Shown piece by piece: positions 17,380 to 32,600 of a DNA stretch of 64,000 nucleotides. Under the pieces are notes generated by a model, which was not told the DNA's origin, did not search any database, and worked only from the letters and a program-made list of their open reading frames with translations. Origin of the DNA: Antedon mediterranea. Its lineage: Eukaryota > Echinodermata > Crinoidea > Comatulida > Antedonidae. Location of the stretch: assembly GCF_964355755.1 (NCBI RefSeq), contig NC_092676.1:1162288-1226287 (forward strand). Direction: 5' to 3'. The stretch's first letter is position 1, and each line of letters opens with the position of its first letter. Position numbers and translations under genes: made by a program.

Positions 17380-20300
17380 ATGAGAAACATTGGACTGATA
17401 TCTCTAATTATATTCGTCACGTTCGTGAGTAAATCAACTGCCGAGTCGGAGCGGGTGTACCTAAACGAGTGGGCGGTGGAGGTGAAGGGGGGTGAGGGCG
17501 TTGCTCGCAGGGTGGCTGAGGAACATAACCTTCTATACGTAAGGAAGGTAAGTCTATACCTTAAGTATATACTAAAGTTAAGTCTTACAAATTCAATTCA
17601 ACAACTCAAAGTTACTCTTCTTTATTGCCTAGATTTAAGTATATAAACTGCCCCTTAATTATAAATCCATTAGAAAGCAAATAAATACTCATTGATTTGA
17701 GTTTTTTTTATAAAAAAAAAGGGGAGTAATTAAATACAATTTTAAACGAATAGCAGAAAAATGTTTTGGTTAGTATTGTACTATCTTGTGGTCCAGTCAT
17801 AAGTTTTAGAATATTTTTGTTCAACAATATTTAATCATTTAATTCAACCCAAAGAAAATGTTTCCGGTTTTCAGAAATTCTGGTATTGGGGAGTTGACTG
17901 TATAAGTGTTTAATTCAACAAAATAATGTATAAATTTAATTTAGTAATGATTTTTCAAATTTATCAACATTTTTCTTTCCATATGGTTAAAACTAGTGAC
18001 CCGTTGAGACATTTAGACATTTCTTTCATACCACTTTTAGCATCAATGAATAGCATTGTTGACATTGCTATTCACCCTTTGTATTTATTCACCCATGTCT
18101 ATTTAAACTATCTCCATCTCTACATACAATACTCAATCTACCTGTAGGAATTGAAAAGCTTCAATAAACCTCTTATGCAGTGCTAGACCAGCTTAATAAA
18201 TGACATCTCTCAATTTTTATCTAAGGTCATTGGTTTCAATTTAACAACCCTTGTTTATTTTGTCAACCTATATCCGGTAGTAATTTCTTAAATGTAAATA
18301 TAATGTGTTTGCTTATAAGATAATATTTTTCTGTTACAAACAGAAATCATCAACATGTCTGCTTTGCAATAAAACTTTAAAATTTGGGTTCTTTTTCTGA
18401 AATACCAAATGTTGTATTATTAGACTACTTTAAACAAAATACATATTTCATTATCAAGCAAGAAAACAACCACCACCATATTTCAGTAGGCCTATACATA
18501 ATACATATTATATAACACCTATATAAATTCCTGTCATTTGATTGGACGAATGTGGGTCACATGGCGTGCAATAGTACGCACTATTCAACGATCGTTAAAT
18601 AGTACTTTTTGAAACATTTTTGTGTACGAAAAAAAAACGTCTAGATGTTATATAAAACAAATAATGAATGTTTTGTATTCGTGTAATGGTACAAATAATG
18701 GCACTTGGTGAATGATGAAAGGTTATATCAACTCGGCTTTGCCTCGTTGATATAACCTTTCATCATTCACCTCGTGCCATTATTTGTACCATTGCACTCA
18801 TAAACATTCATTATTTGTATAATATAACATTCATATATTTCTTTCTCTACATAAATAATCTTTGTATTTAACAATAACATTTAAAAAATAAAATTACATT
18901 TTGTTTGAATCTTACATTTAAGGTTTCACTAAATTCACTCTTTAGGTACTAATTTCTAAGTTTATATTTTGGTTTGTTTCAGATTGGTTCTTTGAGAGAC
19001 AGATATCATTTTTCTCGCGGTGAGCAGATTGTTCGTTCAAAACGAGAAACTGGAGATGTAACGGAGAGACTGAAAGAAGATGAACGAGTAAGTGCGCCAG
19101 CGACACAATTGTTGTACTACATGTGTAGGTGTACTATATAATTAACTCAATTCACAAAGCAGCCACTAAAATGTCATTCAATGGAATACAGTAGAATCTC
19201 ATGTTATGATATATAAAGATTTAAGGCCTTATTGTTGTCTTGTAGGTGTTATGGGTGAGCCAGCAACCAGAGACAACATTAGGTAGACGCACACATAAAG
19301 CTGTTGCACCTGATGTCACGGGGGATGACTATGACATTAAGTTCAATGACCCTAGGTGGCCTAAACAGTGGTATCTGGTAAGTTATCATCTTTCTGTCAT
19401 ACTACGTTTAAAATTGATGAATGAAATTAGCGTAGATTTTAGCATGAACAATAACAACCGGGCGAAATAAGTTTCGCTCGTTTGTATAAAAGAAAAGTTT
19501 GTGCAGCTATGACATCAAGGGACAATTGAGCTCAGTTGTCAAGTCCTATTCTTCAAGGTAAATTAAAGTCCTATTCTTCAAGAAAAACTTCCTTAGAACA
19601 TTATTTAATTCACTTTATTCCAGATTTCACTCACCTATGAACAGTACAGACATGCTTGACCCATGGGACTCCAACAGCGAACTCAATCACTTAATAAATA
19701 TCCTTTGTTTTGCAGCATAATGATGGTCAACAAGGGGCAGTCCCTGGGATGGACATGAACCTAGTTCCGGCTTGGAAACTTGGATACACTGGCAAGGGAG
19801 TTGTAGTGACTGTAGTGGACGATGGTACGTAACATTCGTTTACAGCCTTGCTTCTATCTATACATCCCTTCAACGATCAATAATTAACTTTACCAAACCA
19901 GAAAACCTTGGGCTGGTGGCTACAATTTTTGGCTCTCTACCAAGTTTTTCTTTTTTTCAATTCAATTCAATTTATTCCGGATTGTACAAAACAAACAATA
20001 ACACATACATCACACATGCTAGACCCGGCGGACTCCTATACAGCGAACTCAATCGGTTCTGATGGGATGTCTCATCCAAATCTGGGCCTTTTGGAGAAAC
20101 CTTTGGAATTAGGAGAGTTTGACACAATATCTGTCTTATTGTCTTATATACCGCCTAGTACAAATGTTTCTGAATCTATCTAATAATGTTTTTAAAAAAC
20201 CGTAAATCTTTATTTGTGAAATTTATTTTTAGGTATGGACCATACACATCCTGATCTTTCTCCTAATTATGTAAGTTTAAATATAAAAAATTAACAAAAT

Positions 20301-23300
20301 CAAATATTAATTTTTTTCTAAATCTTCCGAACTTGCAGTTTGCTAAAACCTTAATATTTTCTATGTATTCACTTACCAGGACCCTGATGCCAGTTTTGAT
20401 TTTAACAACAAAAGCAAAGAAGTCGATATTGACCCCCGACCTGATGATTCTCCAGCAGCTGGAATGGAAAATGCGTAAGTAATAAAATTGAAAACATAGA
20501 AAAAGTTAAAATAACTAAATATTGTGATGACAACGTCGTCATCAAAAATCTGTTTGAATTCTACAAAAATGATTGTGTAAAAGTTGAATGATATCTGACA
20601 ATGTATTTTACAGGCATGGTACACGGTGTGCTGGTGAAATTGCCGCAGTGGCCAACAACTCAGTCTGTGGAGTGGGGGCTGCTTATCAGGCTAGCATAGG
20701 AGGTAAACTTAAAATTTAATTTAATATTAAATATCTTGATCTGCCACCAAAGGTGGCAAAGCACAAGCCTGAGGGTGGTTCCAGGGTTTGAGCGAAAACC
20801 CCCTTTTGCCACAAGTGCCATTTTCAAAATCGAGACCAACAGCCTAAGTAGTGTAACTCATGACAATTTTTACCAAAATTTTTTGAAAAACGAAACTGTA
20901 TTTAAAAGTTCTGGCTACAGGCCTGCAGCACTTATTGTTTATTTATAGAAACAAAGAACTTATAACACAAGAATCTCCTGTTCTTCAATTTGCATTCAAA
21001 ACACAGTATCGGAAGTACAGGGTTAAAAGATCAAACTGGGCGACGCCATTTCACAGCATGGAGCAGCGCCCCCTCCAAACTAGGAAGTCAATTACTCTAC
21101 CCCCCTAGAGTATTAGCAGATCCCCTCTATGATTTTGACTTTCTAATTTGATGCGGGCGCCCTACTCCTCAGTCAATTACTCTATACCCCCTAGAGCATT
21201 AGCAGATCCCCTCTATGATTTTGACTTTCTAATTTGATGCGGGCGCCCTACTCCATGGCTCACAATGGCGCCACCCATAGCTCTATTCTATCCCACAATG
21301 CCTTTCGAAATTGTTACGCGCTTCGGACGAACAGGAGATTCTTGTGTTATAAGTTCTTTGATAGAAACCAATACTTTATGAACTTCTGTATTAAAAAAAT
21401 TACCCCCTCTATGTTTTGCTATATAGTACTAGTAGGAGCTCTTTGTACAATTTCAAGATGTCTCAATGAGCAATAGGAAAACCAACAAAATGACATCAGA
21501 GTGAAATTAAAAAAAAAAGTGATACTGTAATATATAATATAATATGTGTTCAAAAATCAATATCTGTCTTTTATTTATAGTTTTCTATGTATGATATTTA
21601 TATTGTCACAAAATTGACTTTATACTAATTATTTCCCTCTCTTAAATCGCATTTTCACAGGATGTTTGAGGTAAGTACCTATGAAATGAGGACTCGCATG
21701 CTTTTCCAATAATATATCAGTTATTTTGTATGAGATTTTAAATATTAGCCTTTTTAAAACCCAAAATTAATGTTTTATAATTTATTTTTACCTTTTATTG
21801 TTCATTTTTTTTAGTTATAAATATGTTTTTTTGAATGAATTAATAATAAAATGTTTGATTTTTTGTGATGATATGTTACTCATACCAAATTGATACAATC
21901 ATGTTAGGCTAACACAATTACCGTATAATATTTTTATTTTGCATGTTACACTATTAAACAAGAATGACCCCAATACAACATTGTTTTTTTTTAATTATCA
22001 TTTTTGCATGATTTGCAACTAACTTGTTCCATTTTTAGAGTTTTCCGCTTTTGAATCACATTTTAATGCAATTTTCCTTTTTTAAATTCTTGTCATACAA
22101 CACAAATATTGAACACGTTATTTTCTGATAATTCTTTTCAAAGACATGAAATTGTAAAAAAAAATGTCTTTTTCGATTTCCGAAATGTCAACGAGTTAAT
22201 TAAGGAAACAACGATAATTTATCGTCAATAAATATTATAAATATTATAACATTTTAAAGATAATATGTTGTATATGTATGTATATCCATAGGCACTCACT
22301 GTTACAGAAATATTTCAACCACAATATTTAAAATACTATAATAAAAATGTTTAGGAACGTAACTGATCAAGTTTAAATTTTTGTTTTACTTTTGTAGTTT
22401 CCTTTATTGGAAAATATTAACTCAAAACAAATTAAATATAGATAATAACGCCTTTTCGTTCGTATCATACGACTGCGTAGCTATGGCGTCTGTCGTTCTA
22501 TGCATGGTCACTTGTCAAATGCTGCTGCATGCCATGCCGCACGGTGCATGATGAAAAAAATGAGAGATAAAGTTATAACATTGCATGCAGTTTGCGCATT
22601 CCAGGGGCCGGTTGGTGCGCCCAGACCCTGGTGCATGATAACAATAGCTTGGAGCCCTACACAGTAATGCATGAATAATGAAATAACTTTGTTAGATTGT
22701 TAGTATATTATTTTTGGGCAAGCCACCGTGATGTTTAAAATTGTAAACAAATATTAAAACTTGTAATTGTATGTTCCCAGATATCTTCTTTATAACCAAG
22801 TATCATATTTTCCTTAACCACAAATTGAACTCTTTTATTTCTAATTTTTTTAAGGTTTGCGGATCCTTGATGGTGGTGTGACTGATGCCATGCAGGCATC
22901 TGCCATCTTGTTCAACAACAGTCACATTGACATCTACAGTTGCTGCTGGGGACCTCCTGATGATGGCAAGACGTTCCAAAAACCTGGTGAACTCCTTACA
23001 GAGGCCTTTGAAACAGGAACTAAAGAGGTACTGTTTTACTATCTATTACTAAACATGCAGAAGTAAATTTATTTATTTATTTATTCAACTTTGTTTTACA
23101 ACGGTAGCTCTAACAGCTGTCTACAGCTGTACAGCTGACTTGAAGAGGCCCTCTTAAAATAATACAAAAGTATACAGTAAGACGTTCAAAGTCACAAAAG
23201 GATTGTGATTGTGGGGTGTAGCCCATGTTGAGGTGTGATTATATTCTTATGTTTAAGCCCACCATAGGATTATAAACCAACTCTCCATGAGATATCTAAC

Positions 23301-26300
23301 CTCTATCAAACATTTTAAACATTTGTTGTTTTTTTGCATAGATTTTGGTTTATCCTTTTAATAGTTTATTTATATTTATCTTTTTTTATCGTACCAATAT
23401 TTGCCAATCTTTAAGAAGAATTTTTATTGTTATTTTATTATGATAATGGACAAGTATTTCATATTATCTTTTTTCATGACAGGGTCGCAATGGTAAAGGA
23501 TCCATCTTTGTTTGGGCATCAGGCAATGGAGGAGCTTCAGATGATGACTGCAGTGCTGATGCATATGTTGGAAACATCCACACAATATCAATAGGTTCTG
23601 CTAACGACAAGGGGGAATCTGTCTACTTTATGGAGAAATGCCCTTCGACCCTGGCTGTGACCTTGTCTGGTGGACCACACAAACGAGGGTCAATGCAGAA
23701 CAACGTTAATGAAGTGGTTAGTATTCAACCCTTGGACTGGTTTTTATTGGATCTTTACAAAATATTTGGGATCTGCTTTTTATTTAGAAATCTAATAGGG
23801 ACCTATTTATAGAAAACTATTATTGGAAACTATTGTATTTAACATATATTTGGGATTGGGAACTACAGTTTTATGAAACCTATTTTGGAACCTGCTCCAA
23901 TTTAGGAACCTATTGGGGACCGATTTAACCTATTTGAGACCTGTTCCCTATTTATGGAACCGCAAGAAAGTTCAAGAGTTTCTGGTAATCAAACATTTTG
24001 GTTTTATGAGAGTTTATTGTAAAACTCAACACATGTCCTCACTTTCCTTGTTGAGCATCATTGAATTCATTTTAATTAATTTTGCTTTCATGTAACAAAA
24101 TGTCTTTTTCTTCCAGACTACAACTGACCTACATAATGGGTGTACCTCTCAGTTTATTGGAACATCAAGTGCTGCCCCGTTAGCATCTGGGATTCTGGCT
24201 TTGGTTCTACAAGCAAAGTATGTAGTTTCACTTATAATTCTACTCTTAAGCTCTGTCCACACTAACTTTATGTGACAAAAACATGTGATGTGCCCATATA
24301 TGGACATGATGTCATATTTCTACGATATTTGGGCATATTTTTAATAGTGTAGACAGAGCTGAAATGGTTTTAATTCAACAACTACTGTTACAAAAAGTAT
24401 ACTGTATTATGATAAAGATGCAGACATTGCAGAACTACCACCACTAGTCTACTGCTTACCATCTTCAATAGATTCTTTGGTTTATCTTGTTCATATATTG
24501 AATAATATTAAAAACAAAACAAAGATTTTATCATTAGATTCTTAGATTTAGGAGAAGCAATTACTATAATGGCCAACACTCAACTGGTATTGACTGGGTT
24601 CAGACAGGGTTTAGACCAAACATTTAGGTAGTGACAATCTATTTTCCTCCCATACTTCCATACTTCAGTTTGTGTATGTTTCTTTTCTTCAATTCTATGC
24701 ATCTTGAAACTTTAATATTTGATTGTGTAAAGTTCTTGTAATTGTCATATTGAACATTATCTCTATAGCCACAGACCAATTATTGTTTCAATAATTGTTC
24801 AATGTACTAATTTAAATTGTACTATTATTAATTTTTACCCTATTCTGACCTATTACTTGATTAAACTCTAGAAAAAGTACAAATATTTGACATGTCCTTT
24901 TAATGATACTAATTGACAAATAATGGTCACTACACATCTTCTTTGTTTGAAAATCTTATAGTTTGTCATTTGTAAAACTGTATCACCTACCTTGTAAACT
25001 AGACCAGCAAGATGGTGGGCTTATTAAATGTTTTCCCCTCTTTTATGGAAAAACAAACCTACTTGGAATTTCTTTTGTGCAGGAGAGCAATAGTACATTT
25101 ACCTTTAGTTTTCTTAAATGTGTTATTCACCTATAAATGATTAATTTGTTTATCATTATCATCGTTGTATCATGTGATTGATTAACGATCAATATTTAAT
25201 TGATTGATTGATTAATGTTGTAATATGCAAATTAAACTACATACAGGCTGCTACATGCACAGTAAGTACACACTACTATATAGTACTCTCATTTTATCCT
25301 GGTACACTGATTATATAGTCACTTATATTTTAAAATTCAGAGCATTGTTTACTGCGGGCAGAAAGTGATAGATATTGCATTTAATCACTTTCAGATTGAC
25401 TGATTATTAATTATTAATATTGATTGATTTGTTGCAAATCCTGTGAATGATCAAATAAATCATAGTTACAATTACTCATAATAAATAATGATTTTACATA
25501 TTTTATGGTAACTTTAATGTTGATAACTAGTGATTTATTGTGTTTTTCTGATTATTTCTTCAATGTTTTCTCGCATTTTGTATATATTTTGAATTTTTTC
25601 TTAACAAATTTCTTAGTATGTTGTACTTTTTTTTATATTTGTTTTTTATTTATTTATTTATTTTTTTCTTTTCAATATCATAACTCAAACCTTACCTGAT
25701 AAGTGTCTATACTGTCTTACTATTCTTGTGATGTGCCCATATATGGACGTGATGATGTCATATCACTACCATATTTGGGAATATCAATATCAATAGCTTC
25801 ACTGGACTCTTTTTTTTTGCAGTCCTTCATTAACGTGGAGAGATGTTCAACATATCATCGTTCATGGTAGCCATATACCGAATCCGGTAGAAGGTGGTTG
25901 GCATATAAATGGTGCCGGCTACCATCTCAATCACCGTTTTGGTTTTGGTGTGCTTGATGCTGGGAAGATGGTGAAGTTAGCAATGACCTGGGAAAATGTA
26001 CCAAAACAAGAAACATGTGAAATACCAGTCACACAGTACAATCTGTAAGTATTGCAATTTACAAACATAAATATTGGGTACTGATATTAGGCTCACTGGT
26101 CCTATTTACCCATGTGAAAGACCAGTCACACAGTACAATTTGTAATTTGTAAACATAACATTGGGTACTGATATTAGGCCCACTGGTCCTATTCACCCCT
26201 GTGAAACACCAGTATAATTTGTAAGTATTGCAATTTATAAACATAAACATTGGGTACTGATATTAGACTGGCCCTATCCACCCCTGTGAAACACCAGTAT

Positions 26301-29300
26301 TGTTTGTAAGTGTTGTATTTTATTGAAATAAACACTGCTCTGTACTAAGCCCACAGCCCCTTCCACCTTTTACCCCCTCCCCTCTTTCGTCAAACACTCA
26401 TGCATATAGTGTAATTTGTATTGTTGTTGTGAGGCTGCACACCAACCACACATAAGTAAATACCATTTATTTCACTTAATTAAATAAATATTTAAAGATT
26501 CTACTTAAGTGTTCCCTATATCTAGGTATTTCCCTACAAACAAATAATCTACATTGTGTGCAGTACGGTATATGAAAAGTGAATAGAAGTTTGTTTAGAA
26601 TGTTAGTAACTTGAAAAACAATTACGTATAATGAAATTGTGTAAATTAATAACACTTAAGTGTTATTAATTCACTTATTATCACTTGAGACTCTCAGATA
26701 TAAATACAAATACTTTGTTACAAGTACTTAGTGTTATTACAAGCAAGACAAAATAAATCCTAACTTATTAATACAAGAAGCCTTTGGTACATGGCCTTGT
26801 TGAACTCATCATCATAGTTATTACTACTAACATGTAATCTCTATAATGAAATATCATGATTAAAAAATAGCTATTAAACAAGCTATCAAGATTGATTGAT
26901 ATTTGAAATGGAATAAAACATGTTTTCATTGGCAATTGTTTGTAAGTAAGTACAGTCTAATCAAAGTGATTCAATCAGAAGAAGAAGCAACACTAATTTA
27001 ATCAATAATATATATATTGTTAACGAAGGATTACCGCAACTTTTAAGTAAATGAAAATCTTGCCGTACTTACGGCAAATGCAAATTCGCGCCGTCGTCTG
27101 GTTTAACCGTAAATTAACAGACAGGGTGGAATCACTGCAGTATATTGTTTCGTGTATTACACCAAATCTTTGCCGTTTAATTGAATTGAAACAGATCAGT
27201 GTTTTTTACAATTATGAATTCTATTATACAGTGGAAACAGGATTTATGTTTCATTTTGAAAACAGAGCCCTCTTACTGAAAAAAAAGTTTAGAAATTTAA
27301 TCTAAAAAAGAGAGTCAATCAAGTGTTGGAGAAAAAGTTTTATAATCTTAACAATGACAATAAAATATTTGTAAAAGGCTTGCTTTAAAAACATAAAGTT
27401 AAACATAATTTAAATGTTTAAATTGTACTATTGAGAATTCGGTTGATATGAAAAACTATTTTAGTAACTAAAGCTCTGTCCACACTATTAACTTTATGTG
27501 ACAACAAATTGTGACATGCCCATATATGGACAAGATGACATCATATCACTACTATATTTGGGAACATCAAACTTTTTTTTTTCAAACTAGTTTGATAGTG
27601 TGGACAGAGTTTAAAAACGATTTTGCGTAACTACTGTTGAGGTAGTTTTCAACCTTTGACCCCGTGAAGAAGGTAGAGAATCATGCTGAATCAGGTTACA
27701 CATTTCGTTCCTCAGTCTTTGTAAGGTACATACACTATACACAACTAGAAAGTCAAACCCAAGAACAAGTTAAGTTTTATCAAGACGTTTCATACACCAC
27801 CTTGAGTATACTACAGCTTTAGTTACCAATAACACTGTGGAACTTCATAATAGTTTTTTTACCCCAAGAAAAATACAATTTTTATGAAACAAAAATGTTG
27901 AACGATATTCAAAATTCCAAGATCAACCAAGCGTATAATATATTCTATGATTTCTTGTAATAATTGTATTTTCTACGTAAATTGGATATGATTAATGGAT
28001 GACTTAAATTGGTATTTTTTAAATTACATCTTTCTTGTAATTTTTGTCAATTGCAATAATGAAATGGTACTCTAGATTTGAAATAACATCTAGTAGACAA
28101 GGCACATTTCAAGAATCATGGAAGACATACAAAGCTGTATACAGTCCAATGCTGTGGAAGACAGCCCCCATCTAAGCACCTATTAAGCTGTATACAATCC
28201 AATGCTGTGGAAGACAGCCCCCATCTAAGCACCTATTAAGCTGTATACAGTCCAATGCTGTGGAAGACAGTCCCCATCTAAGCACCTATTATTATAGTTC
28301 GCAATACAAATTTGAAATTTTAAACACTTTGAAATTATACATATTTTTTTTAATGAAAGCATTACACCTCTAGATTGGACCGTTCTAGAGGTGTTTACCA
28401 CCTGTTGGTCCCATCCTTCACTGAATCTACTCTGTTCTTTTTATATGTTATGTCTTTTTCTTGCTTTGCATGTACATTTTTGTGAGATTTGGAATAAATA
28501 AAATAAAATTAAAATAAATACAGGCTAATACGACAAGTTTTGTGAGAAAGTTGATGTAATTTCAAATGGACTTACAAGATCTCCCACCTTTAGCTTCAAT
28601 TTCTTCCCATTATTTTGGATTTATTTTGCTTTTCTATCTTGATAGTGTATACATTTACTCTTTAGGCTCAAGTATTAGGTTTGCAGGTATTTTGAAAACA
28701 AGTATACAGTAGGCACCCTCTATGATTTGGTAACACTTTTAAAAAGCCTGCTTCCCGATATTTTATTTTTCCTAGTTTTGGGACCTCTGATGTGACAGTT
28801 TGAAATATGTAAGGTGGGTTTTGCAACCTGGTTACAATTCTCTATTTCTTCCTATCTTTCTTTATATTAATGGTTTAAATCTTGATAAAATATATAACCT
28901 TGACAATTCACAGAAAAACTAAAATTTTATTATATTCACAAACAGAACTTTAAAAAGCAAAAAGAAATAAAGCACGTTCTCAAGATTTAAGTAATTTATA
29001 TCAGATTAATTACAGTTTTACCTGTGATATCTAACAGGTGATTAGAGTGACTTAACGCGTGAATAACGCCCCAGGCTACATCTTTTATACAAGGTAGTTT
29101 TCTGGGATTATACCCCGACGACGACAATATGTGCGTAGTTCCTAATCAAGTAATCATCATTTTTTTGTCTCGTTATATCAGCAACTTATAATCAACGTCA
29201 AAGCAATTTTTAAAATGATCGTTTGTTAGCAATCATCGCGATACACCTGACTTGGGATTTAACCTAGATATCATACGCCTTGGTTATGAGGGTTAACAAC

Positions 29301-29579
29301 ATTTCTGACTCGTTATTATATAGTAAATTGCTGTCAAAGGAGTCACATGTAATGATACTTTTACAGGAGTAATCATCGTTGATGTTATTATAACACCTAT
29401 ATTAGTTTGAATGATACTAGAAGCTGGAGGGCCTTCTTGCAGTTTCTTTCTTTAATCCTTCTAAATTTGAAACCTTCATTCGAGTTTTTTCAAATATATA
29501 TTGAAAAATATAAATCATAAAATAAGTTTTGGGTAAAAACCTTCAAAGAGGATCATTACATTAGTTTAATGACTTTGAC

Positions 29580-29613
<34 letters not shown>

Positions 29614-32600
29614 CATTGCGTCCAAGCGGGAACCAGGCTTAAATATTCCCAAATGCCTATTTTTTAAAACCTCGTTTCCATCTAGAAAAAAGCTTGTTTC
29701 CATGGGAGGTCCTCATTCAGAAAAATAACTATAAACTGGAAAAAAAATAAATGCTCGGTTTTATGTAAAATTTGAAATGCTTTTTATGATGAGAGGTTTT
29801 TAAGTATCAAACTCAACAAGTAAATCTATAGATAAGACTTACTCATTGTACTATCTTGGGTAATATTTAGAACAATTTAAAGTATCAAACTCAACAAGTA
29901 AATCTATAGATAAGACTTACTCACTATACTATCCTGGGTAATATTTAGAACAATTTAAGTATCAAACTCAACAAGTAAATCTATAGATACTAGACTTACT
30001 CACTATACTATCCTGGGTAATATTTAGAAAAATTTAAGTATCAAACTCAACAAGTAAATCTATAGATAAGACTTACTCATTGTACTATCTTGGGTAATAT
30101 TTAGAACAATTTAAGTATCAAACTCAACAAGTAAATCTATAGATAAGACTTACTCACTATACTATCTTGGGTAATATTTAGAACAATTTAAGTATCAAAC
30201 TCAACAAGTAAATCTATAGATAAGACTTACTCACTATACTATCTTGGGTAATATTTAGAACAATTTAAGTATAAAACTCAACAAGTACATCTATCTAGAT
30301 AAGACTTACTCACTATACTATCTTGGGTAATATTTAAAACTATTTAAGTATCAAACTCAAAAAGTAAATCTATAGATAAGACTTACTCATTGTACTATCT
30401 TGAGTAATATTTAGAACAATTTAAGTATCAAACTCAACAAGTAAATCTATAGATAAGACTTACTCACTATACTATCTTGGGTAATATTTAGAACAATTTA
30501 AGTATAAAACTCAACAAGTACATCTATCTAGATAAGACTTACTCACTATACTATCTTGGGTAATATTTAGAACAATTTAAGTATCAAACTCAACAAGTAC
30601 ATCTATCTAGATAAGACTTACTCACTATACTATCTTGGGTAATATTTAGAACAATTTAAGTATCAAACTCAACAAGTAAATCTATAGATAAGACTTACTC
30701 ATTGTACTATCTTGAGTAATATTTAGAACAATTTAAGTATCAAACTCAACAAGTAAATCTATAGATAAGACTTACTCATTGTACTATCTTGGGTAATATT
30801 TAGAACAATTTAAGTATCAAACTCAACAAGTAAATCTATAGATAAGACTTAACTCATTGTACTATCTTGGGTAATATTTAGAACAATTTAAGTATCAAAC
30901 TCAACAAGTAAATCTATAGATAAGACTTACTCACTATACTATCTTGGGTAATATTTAGAACAATTTAAGTTACCTTATGATTGACACTCAGCGTTGATTA
31001 GATTTACAATTTTATTTTGTAATCAAGTTTTTTTTACGGCAGATAGTCTGAACATTTGCGATATTGCACTTTGAAAATGAACGCTAATGCATCTGTTAAT
31101 AAGACGTTTAATATATTCAGTTTTATCGTGATAATACAGTTTATATATTTGATTAGACGTGAGAGCGTTATCTATTGAGTGAATAGGTCTCTTAATCCTA
31201 GTTCTTTACAAGGTTTTTCAATAGATTACACCACTCCATGAAATAGCTTTTAAGTAAATCAAATTTGTTTTTTGATTTTAGCTTAGTGAATTATAATTCC
31301 TGTTATCTCCGGTGATATCCCTACTTCATAAATTAAAACAATATCGTCTAAATAGATTATAGTCTTCCGGCGGAGATCTTTATATTCACCGTCGTCGTTC
31401 GCCGTCGTCGTTCACCATCATCGTTCACCGTCGTCATTATTGTTTATAGCGCTGATTTTTACCGCACGTTTGTACGTACCAATATAATACCCCTTAAATA
31501 TGAACGTGATTTTGTTGATACTGAGATGAGCAAGTGCTTTCCATTGCTTGCATTATCAATGCTCTGTCTACTCTATCAAACTTCATGTAAAAAAAAATAT
31601 ATATATATATATAGACATGATGATGTCATATTGCTACCATCTTTGGGCACTTTTTTTGTCAAACTAGTTTGATACTTGATAGTGCTGACAGAGCTTTAGA
31701 TATTTTGCTTTACAAAAATTATAAAATAGTAATTAGTGGCTACAATATTGTATATAAAAAGAAGGTAAATTAATATAGTAGATAAATGTTTTCAAATAAA
31801 TGTATGTAAATTATATGAAAAAACAACCATTTTTTTTTTTTATAAATATCATGGCGTAGTAATCACATCGATGAATAGGATTACGTGATGCAATTTCTTG
31901 GTAAATGAATGCAAAATAAATCAATTAAATACAATTCATTAACCTAAGTGTACAATCTGCATTACAAGTGGTTTATAACGTAAACACACAATATATAAAT
32001 TGATTTCAACAATTGCCTGTGGTGATTCGCCTTTGTATAGGCACATTGCTTTTTGTGTGATGATCAGTAGCCATGTACAGAAGCAATCAAAATTCATGTT
32101 AAGAGCACACTTTATAAAATCACTATTAAACATCTTAATAATGTTAAAATGAAATCAAAAAGTGATTATGAATATATAATGAAATCATTTTTGTGAGATT
32201 AAGATCTACTGAAGTGCGTTGTCCTGTCTTATTTACTTGTCCAAGTTTTTTTCTTAATTTAGGACACGTCAATCAAGTCGTCATTATACTTATTGTATCA
32301 TTAATCTTAATTTTCATTGAGTACACGCTTAAAATTGTAATTATTTTTAACCTTAAAAGCATGTAGGATTAAATGTTACATCTTTGTACAAACCTAATAA
32401 TTTAAAATATCCATTTGTTATGATTTCATTTCTTTTCATTTTTGCAACATATTAATGTGGTTATAATTAGATAATATAGGACAAACTCTGAAGAAACCAA
32501 ACAAATCAAACCATTATCATTCTAAAGAATCAAGATGGATTCACTCACTTTCTTTACAGATGTATTGTTTCCCAAAAACATGACAAATGATGGTTAATAA

